The position numbers and the translations under genes are program-made. From G965205525 sp965205525 (GTDB lineage: Bacteria > Pseudomonadota > Gammaproteobacteria > JABABF01), in the NCBI GenBank assembly GCA_965205525.1, contig OZ242171.1, forward strand, positions 558,001-622,000: DNA of 64,000 nucleotides. The letters are read 5' to 3'. Shown here piece after piece: positions 1 through 7,813 of this stretch. The notes under the pieces are model-generated. The model did not search any database and was not told the origin of the DNA. It saw nothing but the letters and a program-made list of their open reading frames with translations. Positions within the stretch are counted from its first letter, which is position 1, and each line of letters begins with the position of its first letter.

Positions 1-1021
1 GGCTGCCCTTGATCTTGGCGTAGTTCAGGGTGCCGGCATCGCAGCCGATAAGAAGCCCGCCGGGGAAGCTCATCTTCGGCAGGGACTGCGGCCCGCCCTT
101 GGTGATGGCGCGGGCGCCGTAGGCCAGACGCTCGCCTCCCTCCAAGTGCTTCCGGATCACCGGGTGGCCCTTGAAGCGCTGGAATTCCTCATAGGGGTCC
201 AGATGCGGGTTGGCGTAATTGAGATCGGTGATCAGGCCGAGGGAGATCTGCCCCTCCTCCGTGTGGTACAGAAAGCCGCCGCCGAGAGCGCCGTGCTCTC
301 GCAGCGGCCAGCCGGTGGTATGCACTACCAGGCCGGGCTCATGCCGCCCGGGGGCAGCGCGCCAGATCTCCTTGATGCCGATGCCATAGTGCTGGGGGTC
401 CCGGTCTTTGTCCAGGTGAAAACGCTGCATCAGCTCCTTGCCGAGATGTCCCCGGCAGCCCTCCGCAAACAGCGTGCAGCCCGCGCGGATTTCCATGCCC
501 AGGTTGAAGCCCGCCCGCTGTCCGCCGTCCGCTGCCGTCCCCATGTCGCCGGTGCGCACCCCGATAACCGCGCCGTCTTCCCCGTACAGCACCTCCTGCG
601 CCGCAAAGCCGGGGAATATGTCTATGCCCAGCTCCTCGGCCCGAGCGGCCAGCCAGCGGCACAGGTTGCCGAGGCTGATGATGTAGTTGCCCCGGTTGTG
701 CATAGTGCGGGGTGCCAGCAGCCCGGGCACTCGCAGGTGCCCGGTGGCGCTGGTCAGAAAACAGATCTGGTCCCGGCTCACCTGGGTCTGAAGCGGTGCC
801 CCCTGCTCCTGCCAGTCGGGAAACAGCTCCTTCAGCGCCGAGGCTTCAAATACCGCACCGGAGAGGATGTGTGCGCCGACCTCGGAGCCCTTTTCCACCA
901 GGCATATACTGATTTCCCGCGCCTGCTCTTTGGCCAGCTGGCCCAGTCGGCAGGCGGCGGACAGGCCGGCCGGTCCGCCGCCTACAATCAGCACATCCAC
1001 TTCCAAAGTTTCTCGTTCCAT
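1..1021 (-). CDS. Electron transfer flavoprotein-ubiquinone oxidoreductase, N-terminal part (truncated by window edge)
   Basis: Translating the minus strand from ATG at 1021 gives about 340 residues open to base 1; the family is usually about 550 residues, so the C-terminal part with the 4Fe-4S cluster lies outside. Residues 8-19 form an FAD-binding strand-loop (VDVLIVGGGPAG). Further segments typical of ETF-QO are GAHILSGAVFE, GNYIISLGNLCRWL, AEGCRGHLGK, YGIGIKEIW and YGARAITKGG followed by GLLIGCDAGTLN. The family passes electrons from reduced ETF to ubiquinone at the inner membrane during fatty-acid and amino-acid oxidation. The matching ETF subunits are encoded at 13160-14838, so the redox partners lie about 12 kb apart. 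A plus-strand frame over the same DNA is a shadow. Confidence 0.93.
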   Translation of the reverse strand, partial: MERETLEVDVLIVGGGPAGLSAACRLGQLAKEQAREISICLVEKGSEVGAHILSGAVFEASALKELFPDWQEQGAPLQTQVSRDQICFLTSATGHLRVPGLLAPRTMHNRGNYIISLGNLCRWLAARAEELGIDIFPGFAAQEVLYGEDGAVIGVRTGDMGTAADGGQRAGFNLGMEIRAGCTLFAEGCRGHLGKELMQRFHLDKDRDPQHYGIGIKEIWRAAPGRHEPGLVVHTTGWPLREHGALGGGFLYHTEEGQISLGLITDLNYANPHLDPYEEFQRFKGHPVIRKHLEGGERLAYGARAITKGGPQSLPKMSFPGGLLIGCDAGTLNYAKIKGS

Positions 1022-1056
1022 CCTGCACTCTCTTCAAAGGGCAAAGGCAGCGTCAA

Positions 1057-1062
1057 ATTATA
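1057..1062 (-). promoter_or_regulatory. Candidate -10 box for the ETF-QO gene
   Basis: The minus strand reads TATAAT here, 35 bases before the ATG at 1021, in the divergent gap between ETF-QO and hflK. No convincing -35 hexamer is seen 17 bases upstream, so this is only a candidate. Confidence 0.3.
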
Positions 1063-1091
1063 GTCTGCAAGCAAAGAGGGCCGGGACATGG

Positions 1092-1097
1092 TAGAAT
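1092..1097 (+). promoter_or_regulatory. Candidate -10 box for the hflK operon
   Basis: TAGAAT lies 40 bases before the hflK start, followed by a pyrimidine-rich stretch. The -35 region is not recognisable. It would drive hflK-hflC-DUF2065-hisZ-purA, whose genes overlap or nearly touch. Confidence 0.3.
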
Positions 1098-1136
1098 CGC
1101 ATCTCTTTCTTTTATTCTTTTAGGCACTGCAACTGT

Positions 1137-2291
1137 ATGGCTTGGAACGAGCCCTCCGGAGATAAAAAACCGGATAAATCTTGGGGCAATAGCCGCTCGG
1201 AGCCGGACTTGGAAGAGTTGCTGCGCAAGCTCTGGCAAACCGTTACGGGCGGCGGCGGTTCCGGCGACGGCGGCGGTTCCAGCGGAGGCGGCAGCTGGCC
1301 TAGGCTGTCGCGCAATGTCCTGCTTGTTTTTGTCCTCGTCGCCGTCACCCTGTGGGCCCTCTTGGGCCTGTACCAGCTGGACCAGCAGGAGCGTGCGGTT
1401 ATCCTGCGTTTTGGCAAGTTCCACAGTGTGGTCAACCCTGGCCTGCGCTGGAACCCGCCCCTGATAGACAGGGTGTACCGCATCAATGTGACTAAGATTT
1501 ACTCCGAGGCCTACGACGGCAAGATGCTCACCGAAGACGAGAACATCGTGGATGTTCACATCACGGTGCAGTATCAAATCTCGGTCCCAGAAGACTATGT
1601 CCTGCGGGTGCGCGATCCCATTAAGAGCCTGCGGAATGCCACGGAGAGCGCTCTTCGCCATGTTGTCGGCAGCTCCAGCATTGATCAGGTCATCACCTTT
1701 GGCCGTGAGCGGGTCGGTGCCGATGTCAAGACACGCCTGCAAGACTACCTGCACCTCTACGGCACTGGAATTGTCGTCTCCCAGGTAAATACCAACGAGG
1801 CCAACCCGCCGCAGCAGGTGAAGGCGGCCTTTGACGATGTGAACAAAGCCTTGGAGGATGAGGCGCGCTACAAGAACGAAGCCGAGGCTTATGCCAACCA
1901 AGTGGTGCCCCAGGCTCGGGGCGATGCGCTGCGCGTCCTTGCAGAGGCGGAGGGCTACCGTCAGAAAGTCATCGCCCAGGCTCAAGGGGATGCAGACCGC
2001 TTCAACAAGCTTCTCTCGGAGTACCAGAAGGCCCCCGATGTAACCCGGGACCGCCTGTACCTGGATACCGTGGAGACCGTTTTCAGCAATGTCTCCAAGG
2101 TCATGATTGATGTGGAGGACGGCGGCAACCTGATGTACTTGCCTTTGGACCGCCTGATGGCACAGGGGAGCGCGCCGCAGCTGGATGGCGCCGCATTGGA
2201 TGCGGATGTGATGCAGGATCTGACCGAGCGGGTTATCCGGCGTTTAGAGCAGGGGCGCTCTTCCTCTCAGCGTCGGGATACGCGACGATGA
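1137..2291 (+). CDS. hflK: FtsH protease modulator HflK
   Basis: The protein has 384 residues. The start MAWNEPSG is the family N-terminus. A Gly/Ser-rich cytoplasmic stretch at residues 38-53 is followed by one membrane helix at about 60-80 and then the SPFH/band-7 domain, beginning QQERAVILRFGKF. The long C-terminal helix contains alanine- and glutamate-rich coiled-coil sequence around EAEAYANQVVPQARGDA. HflK and HflC form a large periplasmic cage around the membrane protease FtsH and modulate its degradation of membrane proteins. The stop overlaps the hflC start by four bases (ATGA), so the two are translationally coupled. Confidence 0.97.
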   Translation: MAWNEPSGDKKPDKSWGNSRSEPDLEELLRKLWQTVTGGGGSGDGGGSSGGGSWPRLSRNVLLVFVLVAVTLWALLGLYQLDQQERAVILRFGKFHSVVNPGLRWNPPLIDRVYRINVTKIYSEAYDGKMLTEDENIVDVHITVQYQISVPEDYVLRVRDPIKSLRNATESALRHVVGSSSIDQVITFGRERVGADVKTRLQDYLHLYGTGIVVSQVNTNEANPPQQVKAAFDDVNKALEDEARYKNEAEAYANQVVPQARGDALRVLAEAEGYRQKVIAQAQGDADRFNKLLSEYQKAPDVTRDRLYLDTVETVFSNVSKVMIDVEDGGNLMYLPLDRLMAQGSAPQLDGAALDADVMQDLTERVIRRLEQGRSSSQRRDTRR

Positions 2292-3169
2292 GCCCGCGGT
2301 CAATGATCCTCTTGGCGGTCTTGGTTGCGGTCGTTATTGCCGCGTCCAACTCGCTGTTTATCGTCCGCGCCACGGAGCGCGCGGTCATGCTGCGCTTCGG
2401 CGAGCTGGTGGTGGCGGATATCCCCCCGGGGCTGCACATCAAAGCGCCCCTGATGCATCAGGTGCGCAAGTTTGACGGCCGCCTGCGGACCGTGGATTCG
2501 CGCCCGGAGCGATTTCTCACCCAGGAGAAGAAATTTCTCTCGGTGGATTCCTACGCAAAATGGCGCATCAGCAATGTCGCCCTCTTTTACACCGCGACCA
2601 ACGGCGAGGAGCGGCGCGCCCAGGAATTGCTGGCCCAGCGCATCAACAACGGCTTGCGCAACCAGTTCGGCGAGCGCACCATGCACGAAGTGGTATCCGG
2701 CGAGCGGGATTTGCTGATGACCGAACTGACCAAGCAGTTAGACACGGTTATCCGTGAAGACTTGGGCATAGAGGTGCTGGACATCCGGGTCAAGCGCATA
2801 GATCTGCCCACCGATGTCAGTGATTCCGTGTATGACCGAATGCGGGCCGAGCGCGAGCGCGAGGCGCGGGAGCACCGCTTCAAGGGCAAGGAACTGGCAG
2901 AGGGCATCCGTGCCGAGGCAGAGCGTGAGAGCACCGTGATCAGGGCCAATGCCTACCGGCGCTCTCAGGAGATACAGGGTGACGGCGATGCGCAAGCGGC
3001 ATCCATTTACGCCGCCGCCTACCGGCAGGATGCCGAGTTTTATACTTTCACGCGCAGTTTGAGTGCATACCGGGCATCTTTCAGCAATCGTCTTGATCTC
3101 CTGCTGGTGGAGCCGAACAGCGATTTCTTCCGCTACCTGAAAGACGCGCGCGGCGGCATTCCTCGGTAA
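2288..3169 (+). CDS. hflC: FtsH protease modulator HflC
   Basis: The protein has 293 residues: an N-terminal signal-anchor helix at about 5-25, then a band-7 domain starting ATERAVMLRFGEL. The usual HflC motif MRAEREREAREHRFKGKELAEGI is present as MRAERERE followed by REHRFKGKELAEGI, and the C-terminal YRQDAEFYTFTRSLSAYR segment is conserved. It partners HflK in the FtsH-bound complex at the inner membrane. It overlaps hflK by ATGA and is followed after 10 bases by the DUF2065 gene. Confidence 0.97.
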   Translation: MSPRSMILLAVLVAVVIAASNSLFIVRATERAVMLRFGELVVADIPPGLHIKAPLMHQVRKFDGRLRTVDSRPERFLTQEKKFLSVDSYAKWRISNVALFYTATNGEERRAQELLAQRINNGLRNQFGERTMHEVVSGERDLLMTELTKQLDTVIREDLGIEVLDIRVKRIDLPTDVSDSVYDRMRAEREREAREHRFKGKELAEGIRAEAERESTVIRANAYRRSQEIQGDGDAQAASIYAAAYRQDAEFYTFTRSLSAYRASFSNRLDLLLVEPNSDFFRYLKDARGGIPR

Positions 3170-3179
3170 TCCCGAGGCC

Positions 3180-3374
3180 ATGATTGAATGGCAGGACCTG
3201 TTCATCGCTGTGGCTCTGCTGCTGGTGCTTGAGGGACTGCTGCCAGCCCTTTCCCCCGAACGATGGCGGCGTCTCGCCGAATGGGCCGCCAGCCAGCCTC
3301 CCCGCATGCTGAGACGCTTGGGGCTGCTGAGCATGGCGATGGGGGCGGCACTTCTCTTCTGGCTGCGCGGGTGA
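3180..3374 (+). CDS. DUF2065 (YjeT-like) small membrane protein
   Basis: This 64-residue protein has two hydrophobic helices separated by PERWRRLAEWAASQPPRML, matching the DUF2065/YjeT family found downstream of hflC in many gammaproteobacteria. Its function is not known. The stop codon overlaps the hisZ start (TGATG at 3372-3376), which supports both starts. Confidence 0.85.
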   Translation: MIEWQDLFIAVALLLVLEGLLPALSPERWRRLAEWAASQPPRMLRRLGLLSMAMGAALLFWLRG

Positions 3375-4558
3375 TGGCGGGCAGAGACTATTTCCGAGAG
3401 TTGCCAGAGGGCATTGAAGAGATGCTCCCGGCCCGGGCCGCTCACTTTGAAAAGCTGCGGCGCGATGTCTTGGACCTGTTTCACAGCTGGGGCTATGCGC
3501 TGGTGATTCCGCCTCTTTTGGAGTACGCCGATGCCCCCTCCGCGGGAGCCGGCAGCGATCTCCGGGATCTGCGCTTTCAATTTACTGATCCCCTGAGCGG
3601 CCGCTCTTTAGCACTGCGCCCGGACATCACCCCCCAGACTGCTCGCATAGATGCACAGAGTCTGCGTCACGATGGCAGCCCGGTGCGTTTGTGCTATGCC
3701 GGAGATGTGCTGCACACAAAGCCGCGCCGGCCCTTGGCGCGGCGGCAGCCCTTTCCGGCGGGTGTCGAGCTGTACGGCTCCCGCGATCTGGCGGCGGACT
3801 TGGAGATCATCACTTTGATGCTGGAGACCCTGCGCCGGGTGTTGCCGAAGCCGACCCCCCTGTGTCTGGACTTGGGGCACATGGGCATTTACCAAGCTTT
3901 GGCCGCCGATACCGGCTTGCAGGAAAACAAGACAGCAGACCTGTTTGACGCCCTGCAGCGCAAAGCTGTAGATGAAATTGAGAAGGAACTGCATGGGTGG
4001 CAGGTGTCGGATCGGGCCACTCGTCTGCGGGCTCTCTTGGACCTGCACGGCGGTCCTCAGGTGCTGGAGGAGGCGCGCCGCCAGCTCGCGGGGGCACCGG
4101 CGGAGGTGATGGAAGCCTTGGATACCCTGGAGGCCGTGGTCCGGCATTTTGCACCGGAAGTGGATGTGTACCTTGATTTCGGCGAGCTGCGCGGCTACCG
4201 CTACCACACCGGCATAGTCTTTGCCGTCTACGCCCCAGGGCAGGGGGAGCCTGTGGCGAATGGCGGGCGCTATGACGGCATCGGCGAAGCCTTTGGGCGC
4301 GCCCGTCCTGCGGTGGGCTTCAGCACCGACTTGGTGACCTTGGCGGATATCCAAGGGGTGGGAGCGTATTCTCCGGGGGGCATCTTTGCCCCTGCAGAGG
4401 AAGAGGGCCAAGGACAGCGAGAAGCGGAGATTGCCAAGCTGCGTGTCGCCGGCCTGCGGGTGGTTGCCGGCCTGCCCGGGCAGTCCAAGGATCCCTCCTG
4501 CGATCGGCTCCTGGTCTGGCGTGATAACCAATGGCGGGTGGAGCCTGCCGCATCCTGA
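3374..4558 (+). CDS. hisZ: ATP phosphoribosyltransferase regulatory subunit HisZ
   Basis: The protein has 394 residues and is a class II histidyl-tRNA synthetase paralogue that lacks aminoacylation activity. Seen are the HisRS-like motif LALRPDITPQTARI (motif 2 region), a GVELYGS segment and the C-terminal RYDGIGEAFGRARPAVGFS (motif 3 region). In this family HisZ activates a short HisG catalytic subunit in the first step of histidine synthesis, so the genome should encode short-form HisG elsewhere. The start at 3374 is chosen because it overlaps the DUF2065 stop and gives the family N-terminus (YFRELPEGIEEMLP); longer in-frame starts run into DUF2065. Confidence 0.93.
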   Translation: MAGRDYFRELPEGIEEMLPARAAHFEKLRRDVLDLFHSWGYALVIPPLLEYADAPSAGAGSDLRDLRFQFTDPLSGRSLALRPDITPQTARIDAQSLRHDGSPVRLCYAGDVLHTKPRRPLARRQPFPAGVELYGSRDLAADLEIITLMLETLRRVLPKPTPLCLDLGHMGIYQALAADTGLQENKTADLFDALQRKAVDEIEKELHGWQVSDRATRLRALLDLHGGPQVLEEARRQLAGAPAEVMEALDTLEAVVRHFAPEVDVYLDFGELRGYRYHTGIVFAVYAPGQGEPVANGGRYDGIGEAFGRARPAVGFSTDLVTLADIQGVGAYSPGGIFAPAEEEGQGQREAEIAKLRVAGLRVVAGLPGQSKDPSCDRLLVWRDNQWRVEPAAS

Positions 4559-4565
4559 CAGCCTG

Positions 4566-5828
4566 ATGGGGCGCTCGGTGGTGGTCCTCGGTACCCAGTG
4601 GGGTGACGAGGGCAAAGGCCGCATCGTGGATCTGCTGACCGAGCGGACCGCGGCGGCGGTGCGTTTCCAAGGGGGGCACAATGCTGGCCACACCCTGGTG
4701 ATCGGCAAGCGCCGCATCGCTCTGCACTTGGTGCCCTCGGGGATTATGCGCCCGGAAATACAGTGCCTGATAGGCAGCGGTGTCGTGCTGTCGCCGGGTG
4801 CCCTGCTGGAGGAGCTTGCGCACTTAGAAGGGGAGGGCGTAGCAGCGCGAGAGCGTCTTTCCATCAGCCCCGCCTGCCCCCTGCTGCTGCCCTCTCATGC
4901 GGCCTTGGATGTGGCCAGGGAGGCGGGTGCAGAACTGCCCATCGGCACCACCGGACGGGGCATCGGTCCCGCCTACGAGGATAAAGCCGCCCGCCGCGGC
5001 CTGCGCATCATGGATTTAGCCGCCGCGGATTTTGACCAGCGATTGCAGAGACTCCTGGACTTTCATGACTTCCTGCTGACGCGCCTTTACAAGGTGCCGC
5101 CGACAGACCGGGACGTGGTGCAGGCAGAGTGCCAGGAGGCCCGGGAGCAGATCCTGCCCCTGACCGCCGATGTGCCAGAAATCCTAGAGCGCCTGCGTCG
5201 GGAAGGGGCAAACATCCTGTTTGAAGGTGCCCAGGGAGCGATGCTGGACATTGACCACGGCACCTATCCCTTTGTGACTTCTTCCAATACCGGCGCCGGT
5301 TATGCTGCCAGCGGCAGCGGTTTTGGCCCCCTGCACTTAGAAGGGGTGCTCGGCATCACCAAGGTATATGCCACGCGGGTCGGTGAGGGTCCATTCCCCT
5401 CGGAAATCAAAGGCGAGATCGGTGCGCATTTGGCCGAGAAGGGGCGGGAAGTGGGCACCACTACCGGCCGTCCCCGCCGCTGCGGCTGGTTTGATGCGGC
5501 GGCTGTGCGCCGGGCTGTGCAGCTAAACAGCGTCACCGGACTCTGTCTGACCAAGCTGGATGTGCTAGACGGCATGGACACCCTGCGACTGTGCGCAGCG
5601 TACGAGGGCGGAGCGATACTGATGCCGGAAGGAAGACAAAAGCCGGTTTATGAGGAGCTGCCCGGCTGGCAGGAATCCACCCGCGGCATCACCGAACTAA
5701 ACGAGCTGCCAACCGCAGCCAAAAACTATGTGCAGCGCATTGAAGAACTGACCGGCGCCCCCATAGACATGATCTCAACCGGTGCCGAGCGCGACCAGAT
5801 CATCATTCTGCGACATCCTTTCTCCTGA
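4566..5828 (+). CDS. purA: Adenylosuccinate synthetase
   Basis: The protein has 420 residues. It makes adenylosuccinate from IMP and aspartate using GTP, the first committed step to AMP. The N-terminal P-loop-like QWGDEGKGRIVD is at residues 10-21, GGHNAGHT and GTTGRGIGPAYEDKAAR follow, and the IMP/GTP-binding GTTTGRPRRCGW segment is present. The ATG at 4566, eight bases after the hisZ stop, gives the expected N-terminus MGRSVVVLGTQWG. Together with guaB, guaA and purL it places four purine genes in this window. Confidence 0.97.
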   Translation: MGRSVVVLGTQWGDEGKGRIVDLLTERTAAAVRFQGGHNAGHTLVIGKRRIALHLVPSGIMRPEIQCLIGSGVVLSPGALLEELAHLEGEGVAARERLSISPACPLLLPSHAALDVAREAGAELPIGTTGRGIGPAYEDKAARRGLRIMDLAAADFDQRLQRLLDFHDFLLTRLYKVPPTDRDVVQAECQEAREQILPLTADVPEILERLRREGANILFEGAQGAMLDIDHGTYPFVTSSNTGAGYAASGSGFGPLHLEGVLGITKVYATRVGEGPFPSEIKGEIGAHLAEKGREVGTTTGRPRRCGWFDAAAVRRAVQLNSVTGLCLTKLDVLDGMDTLRLCAAYEGGAILMPEGRQKPVYEELPGWQESTRGITELNELPTAAKNYVQRIEELTGAPIDMISTGAERDQIIILRHPFS

Positions 5829-5882
5829 CATTGCAGCAGTGCAGAACAGCAAACTCGGCAAAAACATCTGAAAGGGAAAAGC

Positions 5883-6047
5883 ATGAAAGCAATAGAAGGA
5901 AACCCGCAATGCATTAAGAAAATATTTCTCGAACATGAGTTGGAGATTCCAGAATTTCAACGCCCGTATTGTTGGGGAGAAAAAGAGTGCGCTCAGCTGT
6001 GGAAACCGACCGTTGACGGAGGCAGAGCATTCTTGAAACCAGAATAA
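5883..6047 (+). pseudogene. Remnant of a DUF262 (GmrSD-type) protein N-terminus
   Basis: A 54-codon reading frame with its own ATG encodes an N-terminus whose segment LEIPEFQRPYCWGEKECAQL matches the conserved opening motif of DUF262 proteins (typically IPxxQRPYxWG). That family includes GmrSD modification-dependent nucleases. It ends at TAA after only 54 residues, where complete members have several hundred, and no continuation is seen in other frames. The base composition is more AT-rich than the flanking genes. It is best read as a decayed fragment left by an earlier insertion. Confidence 0.6.
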
Positions 6048-6230
6048 ATTCCGGGTCCGAGCCAAGGTGGAATATCAGTTTGGCATGATCAAGCGGCGGG
6101 TCGGGTTTTCCAAAGTGCGGTTTTGCGCCAAATCTGAAAAATCGGCAACATCATTGTCCCGTTTGAATCGCATCCAATATATGTTGCGTGTCCTGCGGAT
6201 AGAAACGGACGCTTCGTCTACTCTGAAGTC
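6043..6230 (+). pseudogene. Remnant of an IS5-family transposase C-terminus
   Basis: One frame reads VRAKVEYQFGMIKRRVGFSK then VRF, matching the well-conserved IS5 transposase end (RAKVEHPFRVIKRQFG followed by KVRYRGL), where the E is the last DDE residue. After this the similarity fades (KSATSLSRLNRIQYMLRVL, compare KNTAQLxTLFALxNLWMxR). No N-terminal part, start codon or intact terminal repeats were found. It overlaps the end of the DUF262 fragment by a few bases in another frame. Confidence 0.6.
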
Positions 6231-6264
6231 ATCCTCACTCTTAGATACAGAGTGCTTTAGAAAA

Positions 6265-6351
6265 TGGTGCCCAGGAGAGGACTTGAACCTCCACGGCCGT
6301 GAAGCCACTGGCACCTGAGGCCAGCGTGTCTACCAATTTCACCACCTGGGC
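6265..6351 (-). tRNA. tRNA-Leu (anticodon CAG)
   Basis: The minus-strand sequence folds as a class II tRNA: acceptor GCCCAGG pairs with CCTGGGC, the D arm contains GGTGAAATTGGTAGACAC, the anticodon stem CTGGC/GCCAG encloses loop CTCAGGT with anticodon CAG, there is a long variable arm, and the T arm contains GGTTCAAGTCC. The discriminator is A and CCA is encoded. Confidence 0.95.
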
Positions 6352-6386
6352 CGAGGATAGCAGGCAGCCCGCTTTGTAGGGTGCAT

Positions 6387-6415
6387 ACTCTAGCGATGGC
6401 GGATACTATTGTCAA
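6387..6415 (-). promoter_or_regulatory. Sigma-70 type promoter of tRNA-Leu(CAG)
   Basis: On the minus strand a perfect TTGACA (6415-6410) is followed by a 17-base spacer and TAGAGT (6392-6387). Transcription would start about 28-30 bases before the tRNA 5' end. This is the best-formed promoter in the window. Confidence 0.65.
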
Positions 6416-6460
6416 TCATCATGCGTTTTTTTTGGAGAATTTGCCGCACACCGGCATGCC

Positions 6461-7813
6461 ATGAAACCCCTGCATCCCCATCCCCCCACCCTTTGTTTGT
6501 CTTTGGAGGAATTTGCCGCGCACCGCCATGAATTGATGCGGCGCATGGAGGAGGGCACCGTGGCGGTGCTGCCCGCCGCACGGGAGGTGCGGCGTAATCG
6601 GGATGTGCATTACCGCTTCCGTCAGGACAGTGATTTCCAGTACCTGAGCGGCTTTGGGGAGCCGGATGCGGTGCTGGTTCTGATCCCCGACAGGGAGGAG
6701 GGCCGCTGCATTCTGTTCTGCCGGGAGCGCGACCCCGGGCAGGAAGTCTGGACCGGCTCCCGTGCGGGCTCGGAGGGCGCGGTGCGAGATTACGGTGCGG
6801 ACCAGGCTTTTCCGTTGTCACAGCTAGACGAGAAGATACCCGCCCTTTTGGCCGGGCACACCGGCGTGTACTGCTCCTTAGGGCAGGATGCCGAGTTTGA
6901 TGCCCGGTTCCTGGGCTGGCTGGAAAAAATCCGTGCCAATACCCGCAGCGGGCAGAATGTTCCCGCTTCGCTGCTGGCGCTGGAAGACGTGCTGCACGAG
7001 ATGCGGCTCATCAAAACCGAGGCGGAGCTGGCGCTGATGCGAGAGGCCGGGGCGATCTCAGCCCGCGCCCACAGCCGTGCCATGGAAGTCTGTCGCCCGG
7101 GTCTTTACGAATACGACCTGGAAGCTGTGCTCATGCAGACATTTCTCAGTGCCGGTGCCCGGCATGTTGCCTATGATCCTATTGTCGGCAGCGGTGCCAA
7201 TGCCTGCGTGCTTCACTACACGGCCAACGATGCACCCCTGCAAGAGGGGGACTTGGTGCTGATTGATGCCGGCTGCGAGCTGGATTGCTACGGCGCCGAT
7301 ATCACCCGCACCTTCCCCGTCAGCGGGCGTTTCAGCGGGGAACAGCGCGCACTGCACGAGCTGGTGTGCACCGCCCAGGATGCGGCCATCGCAGTCGCCC
7401 GTCCGGGGCGGACTTTCCAGGATGTGCACGATGCAGCTGTCCGCTGCCTGACGGAAGGGCTTCGGGACTTGGGACTCCTGCAGGGGGAGACGAATGAGCT
7501 GCTGGAGAGCGGTGCTTTTCGCAGGTTCTACATGCACCGCACCAGTCACTGGCTCGGCATGGATGTGCACGATGTGGGTCGCAGCTATGAGGGGAAGCAA
7601 TCCCGCGTTCTGGAACCCGGCATGACGATGACGGTGGAGCCTGGCCTGTACATCGCCCCGGAGGATGGCGAGGTGGAGGAGCGCTGGAGAGGCATCGGCA
7701 TCCGTATTGAAGACGATGTGCTGATTACCGACGGCGCAGCGGAAATCATCAACGGCAGCACTCCCCGAACAGCGGCAGAGGTGGAGAAATGGATGGCAGC
7801 GGCCCAGAGCTAA
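6461..7813 (+). CDS. pepP: Xaa-Pro aminopeptidase PepP (M24B)
   Basis: The protein has 450 residues. The N-terminal AMP_N domain contains RNRDVHYRFRQDSDFQYLSG, and the C-terminal pita-bread domain carries the five metal ligands: two Asp in LIDAGCELDCYGADITRTFP, His in HWLGMDVHDVG, Glu in TVEPGLYI and Glu in IRIEDDVLIT. It removes N-terminal residues preceding proline, using two Mn ions, in the cytoplasm. The pepP-ubiH-ubiI order is the same as in enterobacteria. A 29-base stretch just before the ATG (6429-6457) nearly repeats 6502-6530 inside the gene, so the N-terminus may have been altered by a local duplication. Confidence 0.95.
   Translation: MKPLHPHPPTLCLSLEEFAAHRHELMRRMEEGTVAVLPAAREVRRNRDVHYRFRQDSDFQYLSGFGEPDAVLVLIPDREEGRCILFCRERDPGQEVWTGSRAGSEGAVRDYGADQAFPLSQLDEKIPALLAGHTGVYCSLGQDAEFDARFLGWLEKIRANTRSGQNVPASLLALEDVLHEMRLIKTEAELALMREAGAISARAHSRAMEVCRPGLYEYDLEAVLMQTFLSAGARHVAYDPIVGSGANACVLHYTANDAPLQEGDLVLIDAGCELDCYGADITRTFPVSGRFSGEQRALHELVCTAQDAAIAVARPGRTFQDVHDAAVRCLTEGLRDLGLLQGETNELLESGAFRRFYMHRTSHWLGMDVHDVGRSYEGKQSRVLEPGMTMTVEPGLYIAPEDGEVEERWRGIGIRIEDDVLITDGAAEIINGSTPRTAAEVEKWMAAAQS

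Noticed and set aside
146..1063. Long plus-strand open frame opposite the ETF-QO gene
   Set aside because: It is the shadow of a clearly recognisable minus-strand ETF-QO reading frame that is simply cut by the window edge.
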